A DNA stretch of 64,000 nt from Phaeobacter bryozoorum (GTDB lineage: Bacteria > Pseudomonadota > Alphaproteobacteria > Rhodobacterales > Rhodobacteraceae): the NCBI RefSeq assembly GCF_041893525.1, contig NZ_CP169068.1; one strand, given 5' to 3'. Each line of letters begins with the position of its first letter. The stretch's first letter is position 1. The notes under the pieces were generated by a model. The model had not been told where the DNA came from. It did not search any database and saw only the letters and a program-made list of their open reading frames with translations. A program made the position numbers and the translations under genes. Positions 23,412 to 34,038 of this stretch are shown piece by piece.

Positions 23412-25913
23412 GTGGTCAGATATATTCTATCGTTCTTTGGTTCCATCTTCAGCACCATCACGCTGGGCATCGCGATGATCGCGCTGACCATTGGTGCGGT
23501 GTTCTGGATTTATGGCCGGGACCTGCCCAGCCATGAATTGCTGGCGCAGTATCAGCCGCCGACGATCAGCCGGATCTACTCCGGCGAGGGGCAGCTGATT
23601 GACGAATTTGCCCAGGAACGCCGCCTGTTCACGCCCTCCGAGGAAATTCCCGATCTGGTCAAACAGGCTTTCATCTCGGCCGAGGACAAGAATTTCTACA
23701 GCCACAAGGGCTATGACATGCGCGGCATCGCCGCGGCGGCGGTCGAGGCGGTGCGCTCGCGCGGGTCGAACGTGCGCGGCGCCTCCACCATCACCCAGCA
23801 GGTGATGAAGAATTTCCTGCTCTCCGGGGACCGCAAGGCGGAGCGGAAGGTGAAGGAGCTGATCCTGGCTTCCCGTCTGGAAGATACCCTGAGCAAGGAA
23901 GACATTCTCGAACTTTACATGAACGAGATCTTTCTGGGGCAGAACTCCTATGGCGTGGCCGCAGCCGCCCAGACCTATTTCAACAAGACACTGAGCGAAC
24001 TGGCCCCGCATGAGGCCGCGACGCTGGCCGCCATGCCAAAGGCGCCGTCGGATTATCACCCGGTCCGCCAAAAGGACCGCCTGCTGACCCGCCGCAACTA
24101 CGTGCTGCGCGAGATGCGCGAAAACGGCTATATCTCTGATGCGGTCTACAAGGTCGAGGTCGATCTGCCGCTGCGCTCGGTGCAGAATGGCGATTTTGAG
24201 AGCTTCCGCACCGCGCTGCCGCCGCGCGATTATTTTACCGATGAAATCCGTCGTCAGCTTTCGGAGGATTTTGGCGAGGGCGAATTCTTCACCGGCGGCT
24301 TTACCGTGCGGGCGACGATCGACGAGGAGATGCAGGCCGAGGCCGCTGTTGCGCTGCGTGCGGGTCTTCAGGACTATGACCGGTCGCGTGGCACCTGGCG
24401 GGGCACTGGCGTGACGCTGGACGCCGATCTGCTGGCATCCGAAGACAGCTGGCGCGCGGCGCTCAGCGCTGCTGCCGTGCCGCGTGATATCGAACTGGGC
24501 GGCAAATGGCATCCGGCGGTTGTGCTGGAGATCGGTGACCAGAGCATCAGCGTAGGCGTCGAGGAGGTGGCCGAAATCGGCTCGGTTCCGCGCTCTGACA
24601 TCAAATGGATGAAGGGCAGCTTCAAGGACAATCTCGCCACCGGGGATGTGGTGCTGGTCCGCGCGGTCGAAAAGGACGGCGCACTGCAACATTGGTCGCT
24701 GCGTCAGGTGCCGGAAGTGCAGGGCGGCTTTGTCGCGATGGATGTGAACACGGGCCGGGTTCTGGCCATGCAGGGCGGGTTCTCCTACCAGCATTCGGTG
24801 TTCAACCGCGCGACCCAGGCGCAGCGCCAGCCGGGCTCCAGCTTCAAACCCTTTGTCTATGCGGCAGCTTTGGACAGCGGCTATAGCCCTGCGACCATCG
24901 TTGTGGACGCCCCGATCGAGATCAACACCCCGCAGGGGCTGTGGCGCCCCAAGAACTCCACCAACAAGTTCTACGGCCCGACACCGCTACGGACCGGAAT
25001 CGAGATGAGCCGGAACCTGATGACCATCCGACTGGCCCAGGAGGTCGGCATGGAGGTGGTTGCAGGCTATGCGGAGCGTTTTGGGGTCTATGACAATATG
25101 GGGGCTTTCCTTGCCAACTCGCTGGGGGCCGAGGAAACTACACTCTACAAGATGGTGGCGGCCTATGCGATGTTTGCCAATGGCGGCGAACGGGTGCAGC
25201 CGACACTTGTGGACCGCATTCAGGACCGCCGGGGCGAGACCATCTATCGCCATGATGACCGTGACTGCGTGGACTGCGCCTCGCCTGCGCTGGCACCGGG
25301 GCAGGCGCCCCGGATCGTGGACAACCGCGAGCAGGTGATGGATCCGATCACCGCCTATCAGCTCACCTCGATGATGCGGGGCGTTGTGGAGCGTGGAACC
25401 GCCTCCAGCGTGATCAACCTGCCGGTGCCGACCGCAGGCAAAACCGGCACCACCAATGACTCGCGCGATGTGTGGTTTGTCGGTTTTACCTCCAATATCG
25501 TGGCGGGCTGTTACATGGGTTATGACCAGCCGCGTCCGATGGGCCGCGGCGCCTATGGTGGCACCATGTGTGGTCCGGTGTTCCAGCAGTTCATGCAGAA
25601 AGCGACGGCCAAATATGGCGGTGGTAAGTTCGCGGTGCCGGAGGGCGGCCATTTCATCAAGATCGACCGCTACACTGGTGCGCGCCTTGCCGATGCGGCT
25701 TCGGGGGCCAATGTGGTAGCGGAGTATTTCCGCGATGGTGAGGAGCCGATCTTTGGCCTGGCATTTGACGGTGGTTTTGCGATGGGGTCGAACCTGCCGC
25801 TGTTTGAGGAAGCCGCGCAATCAGCGCGCCGGGTGACCACATCGGATGGTGGCACGGCGGTTCTGGGACCGAAGGCGAGTTTTGGCACCATCAGTTCCGG
25901 CGGGCTTTACTGA
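23412..25913 (+). CDS. mrcA: Penicillin-binding protein 1A (bifunctional transglycosylase-transpeptidase)
   Basis: An 833-residue class A PBP that polymerises and cross-links murein. One N-terminal membrane helix (about residues 8-33), GT51 transglycosylase (about 55-230; AEDKNFYSHKG and GASTITQQVMKNFLLSGDRK), an OB-like insert (about 310-430) and transpeptidase with SxxK (SSFK, Ser 476/Lys 479), SRN in GIEMSRNLMT and KTG at about residue 677. The start is GTG at 23412, in reach of the preceding AGAAAGG. The length and insert fit the alphaproteobacterial 1A group. It ends before a strong terminator. Confidence 0.94.
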   Translation: MVRYILSFFGSIFSTITLGIAMIALTIGAVFWIYGRDLPSHELLAQYQPPTISRIYSGEGQLIDEFAQERRLFTPSEEIPDLVKQAFISAEDKNFYSHKGYDMRGIAAAAVEAVRSRGSNVRGASTITQQVMKNFLLSGDRKAERKVKELILASRLEDTLSKEDILELYMNEIFLGQNSYGVAAAAQTYFNKTLSELAPHEAATLAAMPKAPSDYHPVRQKDRLLTRRNYVLREMRENGYISDAVYKVEVDLPLRSVQNGDFESFRTALPPRDYFTDEIRRQLSEDFGEGEFFTGGFTVRATIDEEMQAEAAVALRAGLQDYDRSRGTWRGTGVTLDADLLASEDSWRAALSAAAVPRDIELGGKWHPAVVLEIGDQSISVGVEEVAEIGSVPRSDIKWMKGSFKDNLATGDVVLVRAVEKDGALQHWSLRQVPEVQGGFVAMDVNTGRVLAMQGGFSYQHSVFNRATQAQRQPGSSFKPFVYAAALDSGYSPATIVVDAPIEINTPQGLWRPKNSTNKFYGPTPLRTGIEMSRNLMTIRLAQEVGMEVVAGYAERFGVYDNMGAFLANSLGAEETTLYKMVAAYAMFANGGERVQPTLVDRIQDRRGETIYRHDDRDCVDCASPALAPGQAPRIVDNREQVMDPITAYQLTSMMRGVVERGTASSVINLPVPTAGKTGTTNDSRDVWFVGFTSNIVAGCYMGYDQPRPMGRGAYGGTMCGPVFQQFMQKATAKYGGGKFAVPEGGHFIKIDRYTGARLADAASGANVVAEYFRDGEEPIFGLAFDGGFAMGSNLPLFEEAAQSARRVTTSDGGTAVLGPKASFGTISSGGLY

Positions 25914-25943
25914 CGCCGACTGTTTTGGGCGAACCTATCTGTT

Positions 25944-25978
25944 GGGCGGGGCGTGGAAATCATGACCCCGCCCGTTTT
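25944..25978 (+). terminator. Terminator of mrcA
   Basis: GGGCGGGG (25944-25951) and CCCCGCCC (25966-25973) pair perfectly around a 14-base loop, followed by GTTTT. It lies 30 bases after the PBP1A stop. Confidence 0.75.
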
Positions 25979-26091
25979 ATGCTGTGCGGTGGCGTGGTGC
26001 GCCAATCGCGCTGCTGCCTGCTGCGTCGGCTTGCCCGCAGGGCGCGGGTGGTTTATCACGCAGGCCTGATACGTGATTTCAAGGGATTGCC

Positions 26092-27216
26092 ATGCGCGCC
26101 GAAACTCAGAACATCGTGGCCGATATCGAAAAGTCGCTGGAGCTTTTGGCGCAGCGTCTGGATTGGGAAACCGCAGAGTTCCGCCTGGAAGAGTTCAACG
26201 CCCGCGTTGAGGATCCCAACCTGTGGGACGACGCCGAGGCGGCGCAGGCCCTGATGCGCGACCGGCAGATGCTGGTTGATGCAATCGACACCTATAAATC
26301 CATCAAGCAGGATCTCAGCGACAATATGGAGCTGATCGAGCTGGGCGAGATGGAAGAGGACGATGAGGTCATCGCCGATGCCGAGGCCGCGCTGAAGGCG
26401 CTGAAGGAAAAGGCCGCCGAAAAGGAGCTGGAGGCGCTGCTGGATGGCGAGGCCGACAGCAATGACACCTTCCTTGAGATCAATGCAGGCGCAGGCGGCA
26501 CCGAAAGCTGCGACTGGGCGTCGATGCTGGCACGGATGTATGTCCGCTGGGCAGAGAAAAAGGGTTACAAGGTTGAACTTCAGTCCGAAAGCGCGGGCGA
26601 AGAGGCGGGGATCAAATCCGCCGCCTACAAGATTTCGGGCCACAACGCCTATGGCTGGTTGAAGTCGGAAAGCGGCGTGCACCGTCTGGTGCGGATTTCC
26701 CCCTATGACTTCGCAGCCAAGCGCCACACCTCGTTCAGCTCGGTCTGGGTCTACCCTGTGGTGGACGACAATATCGAGATCGAGGTGAACCCGTCGGATA
26801 TTCGGGTGGATACCTATCGCTCCTCCGGTGCCGGTGGCCAGCACGTCAACACCACCAATTCTGCGGTCCGCATCACCCACGTGCCCACCGGCATCGTGGT
26901 CACTTCCTCCGAGAAGTCGCAGCACCAGAACCGTGACATCGCCATGAAAGCGCTGAAGTCGCGGCTCTATCAGCTGGAGCTGGACCGCCGGAACGCCGAT
27001 ATCAACGCCGCCCATGAGGCCAAGGGCGATGCCGGCTGGGGTAACCAGATCCGTTCTTACGTGTTGCAGCCCTACCAGATGGTGAAGGATCTGCGCACGC
27101 AGCACGAGACCTCCGACACCAAAGGTGTGCTGGACGGCGATCTGGACGGGTTCATGGCGGCAACGCTGGCGTTGAACGTCGCCGGAAAGAGCCGCTCGGA
27201 AGCGCAGGGCGAGTGA
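26092..27216 (+). CDS. prfB: Peptide chain release factor 2
   Basis: RF2 ends translation at UGA and UAA codons. The 374-residue product has the N-terminal helical domain, the ribosome-contact GGQ in SSGAGGQHVNTTNSAVRITH (about residue 248), and LVRISPYDFAAKRHTSF where the SPF-type codon-reading motif sits (here SPY, a form I recall from other alphaproteobacteria). The whole protein is in one frame: the autoregulatory UGA frameshift of the E. coli gene is not present. A terminator follows 60 bases after the stop. Confidence 0.95.
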   Translation: MRAETQNIVADIEKSLELLAQRLDWETAEFRLEEFNARVEDPNLWDDAEAAQALMRDRQMLVDAIDTYKSIKQDLSDNMELIELGEMEEDDEVIADAEAALKALKEKAAEKELEALLDGEADSNDTFLEINAGAGGTESCDWASMLARMYVRWAEKKGYKVELQSESAGEEAGIKSAAYKISGHNAYGWLKSESGVHRLVRISPYDFAAKRHTSFSSVWVYPVVDDNIEIEVNPSDIRVDTYRSSGAGGQHVNTTNSAVRITHVPTGIVVTSSEKSQHQNRDIAMKALKSRLYQLELDRRNADINAAHEAKGDAGWGNQIRSYVLQPYQMVKDLRTQHETSDTKGVLDGDLDGFMAATLALNVAGKSRSEAQGE

Positions 27217-27274
27217 TCTCGACGCGGCATCCTGCCGCTTTGCGATAGCAGCACCCCCGGTTGAGAACTTGCAG

Positions 27275-27306
27275 ACCCGTTTGCCTCGGCAAGCGGGTTT
27301 TCTTTG
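27275..27306 (+). terminator. Terminator of prfB
   Basis: ACCCGTTTGCC, a 2-base loop and GGCAAGCGGGT (11-bp stem with one G-U pair), followed by TTTTCTTT. Confidence 0.75.
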
Positions 27307-27357
27307 TGTTTTGCTGCGGCTAGGCTGACATCATCTGCCAGCCAGGAGCCCCCGGAG

Positions 27358-28782
27358 ATGACCCAGATCCAGACCAGCGCCCGCGAGATCCTGCGCGATC
27401 TTTCGACCGGGCGTCGTCGCGCAGAGGCGCTGATGGAGGAGACGCTGGACCGCATCGAGGCGATCAACCCGAGCGTCAATGCAATTGTGGCCCTGCGGGC
27501 GCGAGACGTGCTGCTTGCCGAGGCGGCCGCTGCCGATCGGGCAGAGACGCGGGGGCCGCTGAATGGGCTGCCGATGGCGGTCAAGGATCTGGCAAATGTG
27601 GCTGGTGTTCCTTCGACGCAGGGTTCGCCATTGCTCGCAGATTTCGTGCCGCAGACGGACGATCTGATGGTGGCGCGGTTGCGGGCGGCGGGGGCTGTGA
27701 TCATCGGCAAGACCAACACCCCGGAATTCGGCCTTGGGTCGCATACCTATAACCCGGTCTACGGGGCGACGGCCAACCCCTATGACCGCAGCCGCAGCTG
27801 CGGCGGTTCCTCCGGCGGCGCGGCGGTGGCATTGGCGACCGGGATGGTGGCACTGGCGGACGGGTCCGACATGATGGGATCTCTGCGCAACCCTGCCGGC
27901 TGGTGTAATGTCTACGGTTTCCGTCCCAGCTGGGGGCGGGTTCCGAATGAGCCACGCGGCGATCTGTTCCTGCATCCGCTGTCCACCAATGGGCCGATGG
28001 CCCGCAGCCCCGAGGATCTGGCGCTGCTGCTGGATGTTCTCTCCGGTCCCGATCCGCGTCAGCCGTTCTCGACCGGGTTTGCGGCGGCGGATGGTGTCGC
28101 CCCCCTGCCTGCCGCGCGACCGATGCGCATTGGCTGGCTTGCGGATTGGGGCGGTGCCTATCCGATGGAGGCAGGCATATTGGAAACCTGCGAGGCCGCG
28201 CTGGAGGTGCTGCGCGGCTTGGGGCATCAGGTCGAGCCGATTGCACCGCCTTTTGCAGCGGAGCGGATCTGGCAGAGCTGGAGCACGCTGCGCTCCTTTT
28301 CCGTGGCCTCTGGTCTCAGGGTGTTATCCGGGCAGCGGCAACAGCTGAAAGCCAGCGCCCAATGGGAGTTGGAACGGGGCATGGCGCTGAGCGGGCAGGA
28401 GGTTCAGGCAGCATCTGATTTGCGGTCGGACTGGCAGCGTGTCGCGGCGCGTCTGTTTTCACAGTATGACGCGCTGGTGTTGCCGACCGCGCAATGCTGG
28501 CCCTTTGATATCACGCTTGAGCACCCGCAGGCGATCAACGGCACCGCGATGGACAGTTACCACCGCTGGATGGAGGTGGTGACACCGGTCAGCCTGCTGG
28601 GCCTGCCCTGTCTGGCGGCTCCGGCGGGGTTTGGAGCTGGTCAGCTGCCGATGGGCCTGCAGATCTTTTCCGCCCATGGCCGCGACCGTGACCTGCTGGC
28701 GCTGGGGCAGCAGTATCATCTTGCGACCCGCTGGCCAGAGCGGCGCCCGCCCGAGCTGCCGTGCTCGGACACGCCCCCGTAA
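27358..28782 (+). CDS. Amidase-signature family amidohydrolase
   Basis: A 474-residue enzyme of the amidase signature family. The Ser-cisSer-Lys triad is visible: Lys 76 in LPMAVKDLANV, cis-Ser 152 in CGGSSGGAAVALATG and Ser 175 in MMGSLRNPAGW. The family hydrolyses amides, including GatA-type, nitrile-pathway and carbamoyl substrates; no GatB/GatC is nearby, so it is not a tRNA amidotransferase. ATG at 27358 follows GGAG closely (CCCGGAG). The next gene starts 12 bases after its stop, so they form an operon. The substrate is unknown. Confidence 0.88.
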   Translation: MTQIQTSAREILRDLSTGRRRAEALMEETLDRIEAINPSVNAIVALRARDVLLAEAAAADRAETRGPLNGLPMAVKDLANVAGVPSTQGSPLLADFVPQTDDLMVARLRAAGAVIIGKTNTPEFGLGSHTYNPVYGATANPYDRSRSCGGSSGGAAVALATGMVALADGSDMMGSLRNPAGWCNVYGFRPSWGRVPNEPRGDLFLHPLSTNGPMARSPEDLALLLDVLSGPDPRQPFSTGFAAADGVAPLPAARPMRIGWLADWGGAYPMEAGILETCEAALEVLRGLGHQVEPIAPPFAAERIWQSWSTLRSFSVASGLRVLSGQRQQLKASAQWELERGMALSGQEVQAASDLRSDWQRVAARLFSQYDALVLPTAQCWPFDITLEHPQAINGTAMDSYHRWMEVVTPVSLLGLPCLAAPAGFGAGQLPMGLQIFSAHGRDRDLLALGQQYHLATRWPERRPPELPCSDTPP

Positions 28783-28794
28783 GGAGATCCTCAT

Positions 28795-29565
28795 ATGGAC
28801 GAAAAAGCCTTTGGCGTGCCGCAGTTGCAGCCGATGACCCTGTCGACCCTTGGGCAGGCGCTGCGGCGCGGATGGGCTGATTTTCGGGCCAAACCGGGCT
28901 ATGGGCTATTCTTTGCTGGGGTCTATGTACTGGCGGGCTGGATCATGGCCTGGATTACGGTTGCGACCGGCACAACCTTCTGGCTGGTTCTGGCGGCCAT
29001 CGGCTTTCCGTTGGTCGGCCCTTTTGCCGCGGTCGGCCTATATGAGGTCTCGCACCGGCTTGAACAGGGGCGGGCGCTGGGTTTTGGCGCGATCCTGAGC
29101 GTTGTGCTGCAACAGAGCCGCCGTCAGCTGCCGTCGATCTGCGCCATCATCATCATTGTCTTCCTGTTCTGGTTCTTCCTTGGTCATATGATCTTTGCGC
29201 TGTTTCTGGGCCATTCGACGATGACCAATATCTCCAGCTCGCCCGAGGTTTTCCTGACGGCAAACGGGATAACCATGCTGCTGGTCGGCAGCCTGGTCGG
29301 GGCGGTATTTGCGCTGCTGCTTTACATGATCACAGTGATTTCCCTGCCGTTGCTGCTGGATCGTGAGGTGGATTTTGTCACCGCGATGATCACCAGTTTT
29401 TCCTATGTGCAGGCCAATTTTCTGGTGATGCTTGTCTGGGCCGCAGGCATTGCCATAGCCACATTCTTGGCCATGGTGCCGGGGTTTCTGGGGCTGTTTC
29501 TGGTGCTGCCATTGCTCGGCCATGCCAGCTGGCATATCTATCGGCTGATCGCGACCGCAGCCTGA
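28795..29565 (+). CDS. DUF2189 integral membrane protein
   Basis: A 256-residue protein with about six hydrophobic helices (for example about residues 40-58, 62-82, 114-140, 158-185 and 198-240) and the DUF2189-like N-terminal region TLGQALRRGWADFRAKPGYG. The AAGGAG ribosome site overlaps the stop of the amidase gene, so the two are translationally linked. Its role is unknown; linkage to an amidase is noted but gives no function by itself. Confidence 0.82.
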   Translation: MDEKAFGVPQLQPMTLSTLGQALRRGWADFRAKPGYGLFFAGVYVLAGWIMAWITVATGTTFWLVLAAIGFPLVGPFAAVGLYEVSHRLEQGRALGFGAILSVVLQQSRRQLPSICAIIIIVFLFWFFLGHMIFALFLGHSTMTNISSSPEVFLTANGITMLLVGSLVGAVFALLLYMITVISLPLLLDREVDFVTAMITSFSYVQANFLVMLVWAAGIAIATFLAMVPGFLGLFLVLPLLGHASWHIYRLIATAA

Positions 29566-29572
29566 GCGGCAG

Positions 29573-30370
29573 CTAGCGAAACCGGGTTCCCACGCCGAGC
29601 AACCGCTGCTGAAACGGGCTCAGCTCATGCTGTTCTATGAACCCGGCCCGGCGCGCGGCGCCGAGGATGGCGGCGGGATCCTGGCCGAGATGTTCATAGA
29701 CCATGCGGGTTACCCGGTCCGACGTATCGCTTTCGCGGCTGGTGCGCGCAACATAGCCTGCCCAGATGTTGGCCTGCATTGACGGCACATTGGCAAGATA
29801 GTTGAAGGAGGAGGTCCGCCCGCCACGCCGCGACAGCAGAAAGGCTACCCCATCATCATGGGCCGAGGCGTAGCCACGGAACTCTCGTGATTGCGGATCC
29901 GACGGCAGGCCCTGGTAGCGCATGGCGGATTTCGCTTCATAACCGCGTAGGTAGGTGATGCCTTCGGTGCGAAAGACCAGCGCCAACCCCAGGATATAGC
30001 GATCCGTGCGTACAAAGCTGCGGCGTACGAACTGATAGAGGCCGGAGGGAAAGAATGCCTCGGTCACATTGGCAACGCCGGGGCCAAGAAAATCGCCGAG
30101 GAACGGCCCCTGAAGGATCTGCCCTTTGCAGGAGAGCTGATCGACGGGATCCAGCAGAATCCGCGCATCAACGTCAAAGAAATTGCAGATCCGGTCCAGC
30201 ACGTCAGGGCGGGGGAAGCTCTCGCCGGTCAGGTAGCGGTTGAACTGGGTGCGATTGATCCCGAGGCGTCGAGACAGATCCGAAATTGAGCGGTAGCCCT
30301 TGGCGAGTTGACGCAGGTTGGCACCGAACATATTGCGCAGTTCCGCCGGCGAACGATCGGCCTGGTTCAA
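29573..30370 (-). CDS. XRE-type helix-turn-helix regulator
   Basis: A 265-residue protein with an N-terminal Cro/C1-like HTH (about residues 28-78; SISDLSRRLGINRTQFNRYL) and an uncharacterised C-terminal domain of about 160 residues rich in aromatic and Arg residues (VRRSFVRTDRYILGLALVFR), which may be a sensor. It converges on the DUF2189 gene, 7 bases from its stop, and is divergent from the hypothetical gene at 30592. Paired CAGATCTTGT strings in the divergent region may be its operators. No cognate function can be assigned. Confidence 0.82.
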   Translation of the reverse strand: MNQADRSPAELRNMFGANLRQLAKGYRSISDLSRRLGINRTQFNRYLTGESFPRPDVLDRICNFFDVDARILLDPVDQLSCKGQILQGPFLGDFLGPGVANVTEAFFPSGLYQFVRRSFVRTDRYILGLALVFRTEGITYLRGYEAKSAMRYQGLPSDPQSREFRGYASAHDDGVAFLLSRRGGRTSSFNYLANVPSMQANIWAGYVARTSRESDTSDRVTRMVYEHLGQDPAAILGAARRAGFIEQHELSPFQQRLLGVGTRFR

Positions 30371-30407
30371 GATTGGCTCCCTCTGTGTCGTGGACCGGGT
30401 GTTACAC

Positions 30408-30523
30408 CAGATCTTGTGGTTTCCCTAGGGACTCCCTAATACCCTTGTAGATAATACATGAGGATCTGACGCTATCCAGCATCAATTTTGCGCAAACCGG
30501 ACACAAATTGACACAGATCTTGT
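30408..30523. promoter_or_regulatory. Two repeats of CAGATCTTGT in a divergent promoter region
   Basis: The exact 10-mer occurs at 30408-30417 (in ACACCAGATCTTGTGG) and 30514-30523 (in ACACAGATCTTGTTAC), 106 bases apart, between the XRE gene and the gene at 30592. AGATCT is its own palindrome and the flanks extend it partly. Regulator binding is inferred. Confidence 0.35.
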
Positions 30524-30591
30524 TACAGGTTTTTGGTGTTCCTTTGCCATGATTTATCCCAGAATAGCTCGGGACCAATGTGAGGTATGAT

Positions 30592-31092
30592 ATGATTGGC
30601 GTCGTTCTTTGGACGGACTACGATCTGCGGCAGGCGGTGATCTGGAGCGAAGATCACGGTGATCTGGTATATTATCGCTGGACCTCGCTCGATGAACCCA
30701 TAGAGCTGCGCAAGGGTGACTGCGTCGCTTTTCGGGTTGAGACCAAGGGCGCGTTGCGGTTCGCCAGCGATCTGCATGTCATCCAAGAAAGCCAGAGTCC
30801 GGAACTGGCGGCGAAGCTTGGCGATGCCGAGCATGAAGCCAGCCAATCGCTGCCCAACAGCCGCTCGGAGGCGACGGTGATGACCTGGGAGGACGCGCGC
30901 CACGATCCCTTGTTTGTGGATCCCTCGGTCTACCCGGAGCATAACGCCCATGAGGTAAAAGCGCCTGTTCGTGGTGCCGGTGATAGCCAGCCGTCCAGCG
31001 CGACCATTTTGTCCTTCCCTGACAAACAGGCCCGCGACGCCCGCGCGCAGGCGAAACGGCGCAGCGCTGATCGAAAGCTGATCCGTAGCTGA
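30592..31092 (+). CDS. Conserved hypothetical protein with a cold-shock-like N-terminus
   Basis: A 166-residue protein. The ATG at 30592 follows GAGG by 6 bases and is preferred over one 12 bases upstream. Residues 1-60 (MIGVVLWTDYDLRQAVIWSE, DHGDLVYYRW and a Lys/Arg-rich strand KGDCVAFRVE) have the strand pattern of a small OB/cold-shock-type fold; the rest is low-complexity and basic at the end (ARAQAKRRSADRK). I recognise no named family. A strong bidirectional terminator closes it against ilvH. Confidence 0.6.
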   Translation: MIGVVLWTDYDLRQAVIWSEDHGDLVYYRWTSLDEPIELRKGDCVAFRVETKGALRFASDLHVIQESQSPELAAKLGDAEHEASQSLPNSRSEATVMTWEDARHDPLFVDPSVYPEHNAHEVKAPVRGAGDSQPSSATILSFPDKQARDARAQAKRRSADRKLIRS

Positions 31093-31147
31093 TCTACAGA
31101 GCGGATCCGCCGCTGGAGCGTGATCGGATCAGTTTGTATGGGACACG

Positions 31148-31179
31148 AAAAAGGGCTGCGCGATGGCGCAGCCCTTTTT
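31148..31179. terminator. Bidirectional terminator
   Basis: AAAAAGGGCTGCGC and GCGCAGCCCTTTTT, 14-base perfect arms around a GATG loop. It serves the plus-strand gene at 30592 and the minus-strand ilvH, which ends 18 bases away. Confidence 0.92.
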
Positions 31180-31197
31180 GTCATCCTGTCGGAATGA

Positions 31198-31758
31198 TCA
31201 ATTGCCGCGCAGCAGGGCAGCTACGCCGGTGCGGGCGATCTTGGTCAGGCCCAGCGGGCGCATCATCTCGGCAAAGGCGTCGATCTTGTCCGGTGCGCCG
31301 GTCAGTTCAAAAATGAAGCTGTTGAGCGTGGTGTCGACAACCTTGGCGCGGAAAATATCCGCCAACCGCATGGCTTCCACGCGCTTGTCGCCTTCGCCGA
31401 CCACTTTCACAATGGCGAGTTCCCGCTCGACAAAGGGGCCTGCGACGGTGAGATCGGTGACTTCATGTACCGAAACGATCCGGCCCAGCTGCGCCTTGAT
31501 CTGCTCGATCACCTGCGGCGTGCCGGTGGTGACGATGGTGATGCGCGACAGATGGCCGGTGTGATCGACCTCGGCCACGGTGAGGCTGTCGATGTTGTAA
31601 CCCCGACCCGAGAACAGGCCGATCACACGGGCCAGAACACCGGGTTCGTTTTCCACCAGAATGGTGATGGTGTGACGTTCCTGAACATCCGAAAAATTCG
31701 GGCGCAGGTTATAGGCAGAATGGCTGGTGGAGCCTTTTTTGATGTGTAGGGCAGACAT
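31198..31758 (-). CDS. ilvH: Acetolactate synthase small (regulatory) subunit
   Basis: A 186-residue regulatory subunit of acetolactate synthase (first common step of branched-chain amino-acid synthesis). The N-terminal ACT domain (about residues 28-105) has HTITILVENEPGVLARVIGL with the Gly/Asn region that binds valine for feedback inhibition; the C-terminal ALS_ss_C domain runs from about 115. It lies 66 bases after the large subunit on the same transcript and before the bidirectional terminator. Confidence 0.96.
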   Translation of the reverse strand: MSALHIKKGSTSHSAYNLRPNFSDVQERHTITILVENEPGVLARVIGLFSGRGYNIDSLTVAEVDHTGHLSRITIVTTGTPQVIEQIKAQLGRIVSVHEVTDLTVAGPFVERELAIVKVVGEGDKRVEAMRLADIFRAKVVDTTLNSFIFELTGAPDKIDAFAEMMRPLGLTKIARTGVAALLRGN

Positions 31759-31824
31759 TTACGTCCCTTTCCTAGAAATCGGGGCAGGGCGATAGCGCCC
31801 CGCTGTATCTGTTCCTGAACCGGG

Positions 31825-33576
<1,752 letters not shown>

Positions 33577-33615
33577 CTGCTTTAGCTCCAATTGGCGGCA
33601 TCGTCCGTTTCGCAT

Positions 33616-33645
33616 AAAAAAAGCCCCCGATTTCTGGTCGGAGGC
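33616..33645 (-). terminator. Attenuator terminator of ilvIH
   Basis: On the minus strand GCCTCCGA, a 7-base loop (CCAGAAA) and TCGGGGGC form an 8-bp stem with one G-U pair, followed by seven Ts (33616-33622). It ends 40 bases before ilvI, inside the leader transcript, as expected for transcription attenuation. Confidence 0.88.
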
Positions 33646-33686
33646 GCATGGGTTCGATTATGGTCTACCGTTACCGGCCCATGCGC
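33644..33686 (-). promoter_or_regulatory. Antiterminator pairing of the ilvIH leader
   Basis: GCGCATGGG (33686-33678, at the end of the leader peptide frame) pairs over 9 bases with CCCATGCGC (33652-33644). The second arm runs into the 5' arm of the terminator by 2 bases. If a ribosome stalls on the Ile/Leu/Val codons, this helix can form and block the terminator; if it reaches the stop codon it covers the first arm and the terminator forms. Confidence 0.75.
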
Positions 33687-33718
33687 GTGGTTCCTACGAC
33701 TACGACTAGGATATTCAT
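33671..33718 (-). CDS. ilvIH leader peptide (attenuation)
   Basis: ATG 33718 to TAA 33671-33673 encodes MNILVVVVGTTRMGR (15 residues), with six consecutive regulatory codons, Ile-Leu-Val-Val-Val-Val. A clear ribosome site (AAAGGAG) precedes it by about 8 bases. Promoter, peptide, antiterminator and terminator occur in the correct order before ilvI. The peptide serves as a sensor of charged branched-chain tRNAs rather than as a product. It is below usual gene-calling limits. Confidence 0.9.
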   Translation of the reverse strand: MNILVVVVGTTRMGR

Positions 33719-33746
33719 CGTGTTGGCTCCTTTAGCGTTGCAGCGG

Positions 33747-33775
33747 ACCTTAGGACCGGTGGCCGGGGGCGTCAA
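33747..33775 (-). promoter_or_regulatory. ilvIH promoter
   Basis: On the minus strand TTGACG (33775-33770), a 17-base spacer and TAAGGT (33752-33747). Transcription should start near 33740, giving a leader of about 165 bases before the ilvI ATG. Confidence 0.7.
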
Positions 33776-34038
33776 CAGGGAAGTGAACCGAAAATACCCC
33801 AGTTTCGGACATTTTGTTGCGCTGGCGGGGTTCCTTGCGACATTTTCGCCTTTCGCGCTGCTAAAAATCGGACCACTTCGGCCCTAAAGTCGAAAATCTC
33901 CCTGAACCAAAGGCCAAGGTCAGATCGCGCGCGGCGGCGTTTTGCCAAATTGCGAGGCGCATCGGACCTAGTTTGCGGGAGTTTCTGCTGCATTGCGGCG
34001 CAATTTTAGCTCTGCCACCAGGCGGCGGGGTGGGCGGG
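33776..34038. other. Intergenic region between ilv promoter and response regulator
   Basis: About 260 bases beyond the ilv promoter; the genes on both sides are on the minus strand. No gene or stable terminator was found. The string ACATTTT recurs (near 33807 and 33839), each after CGG or CGA, with no clear meaning. Confidence 0.4.
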
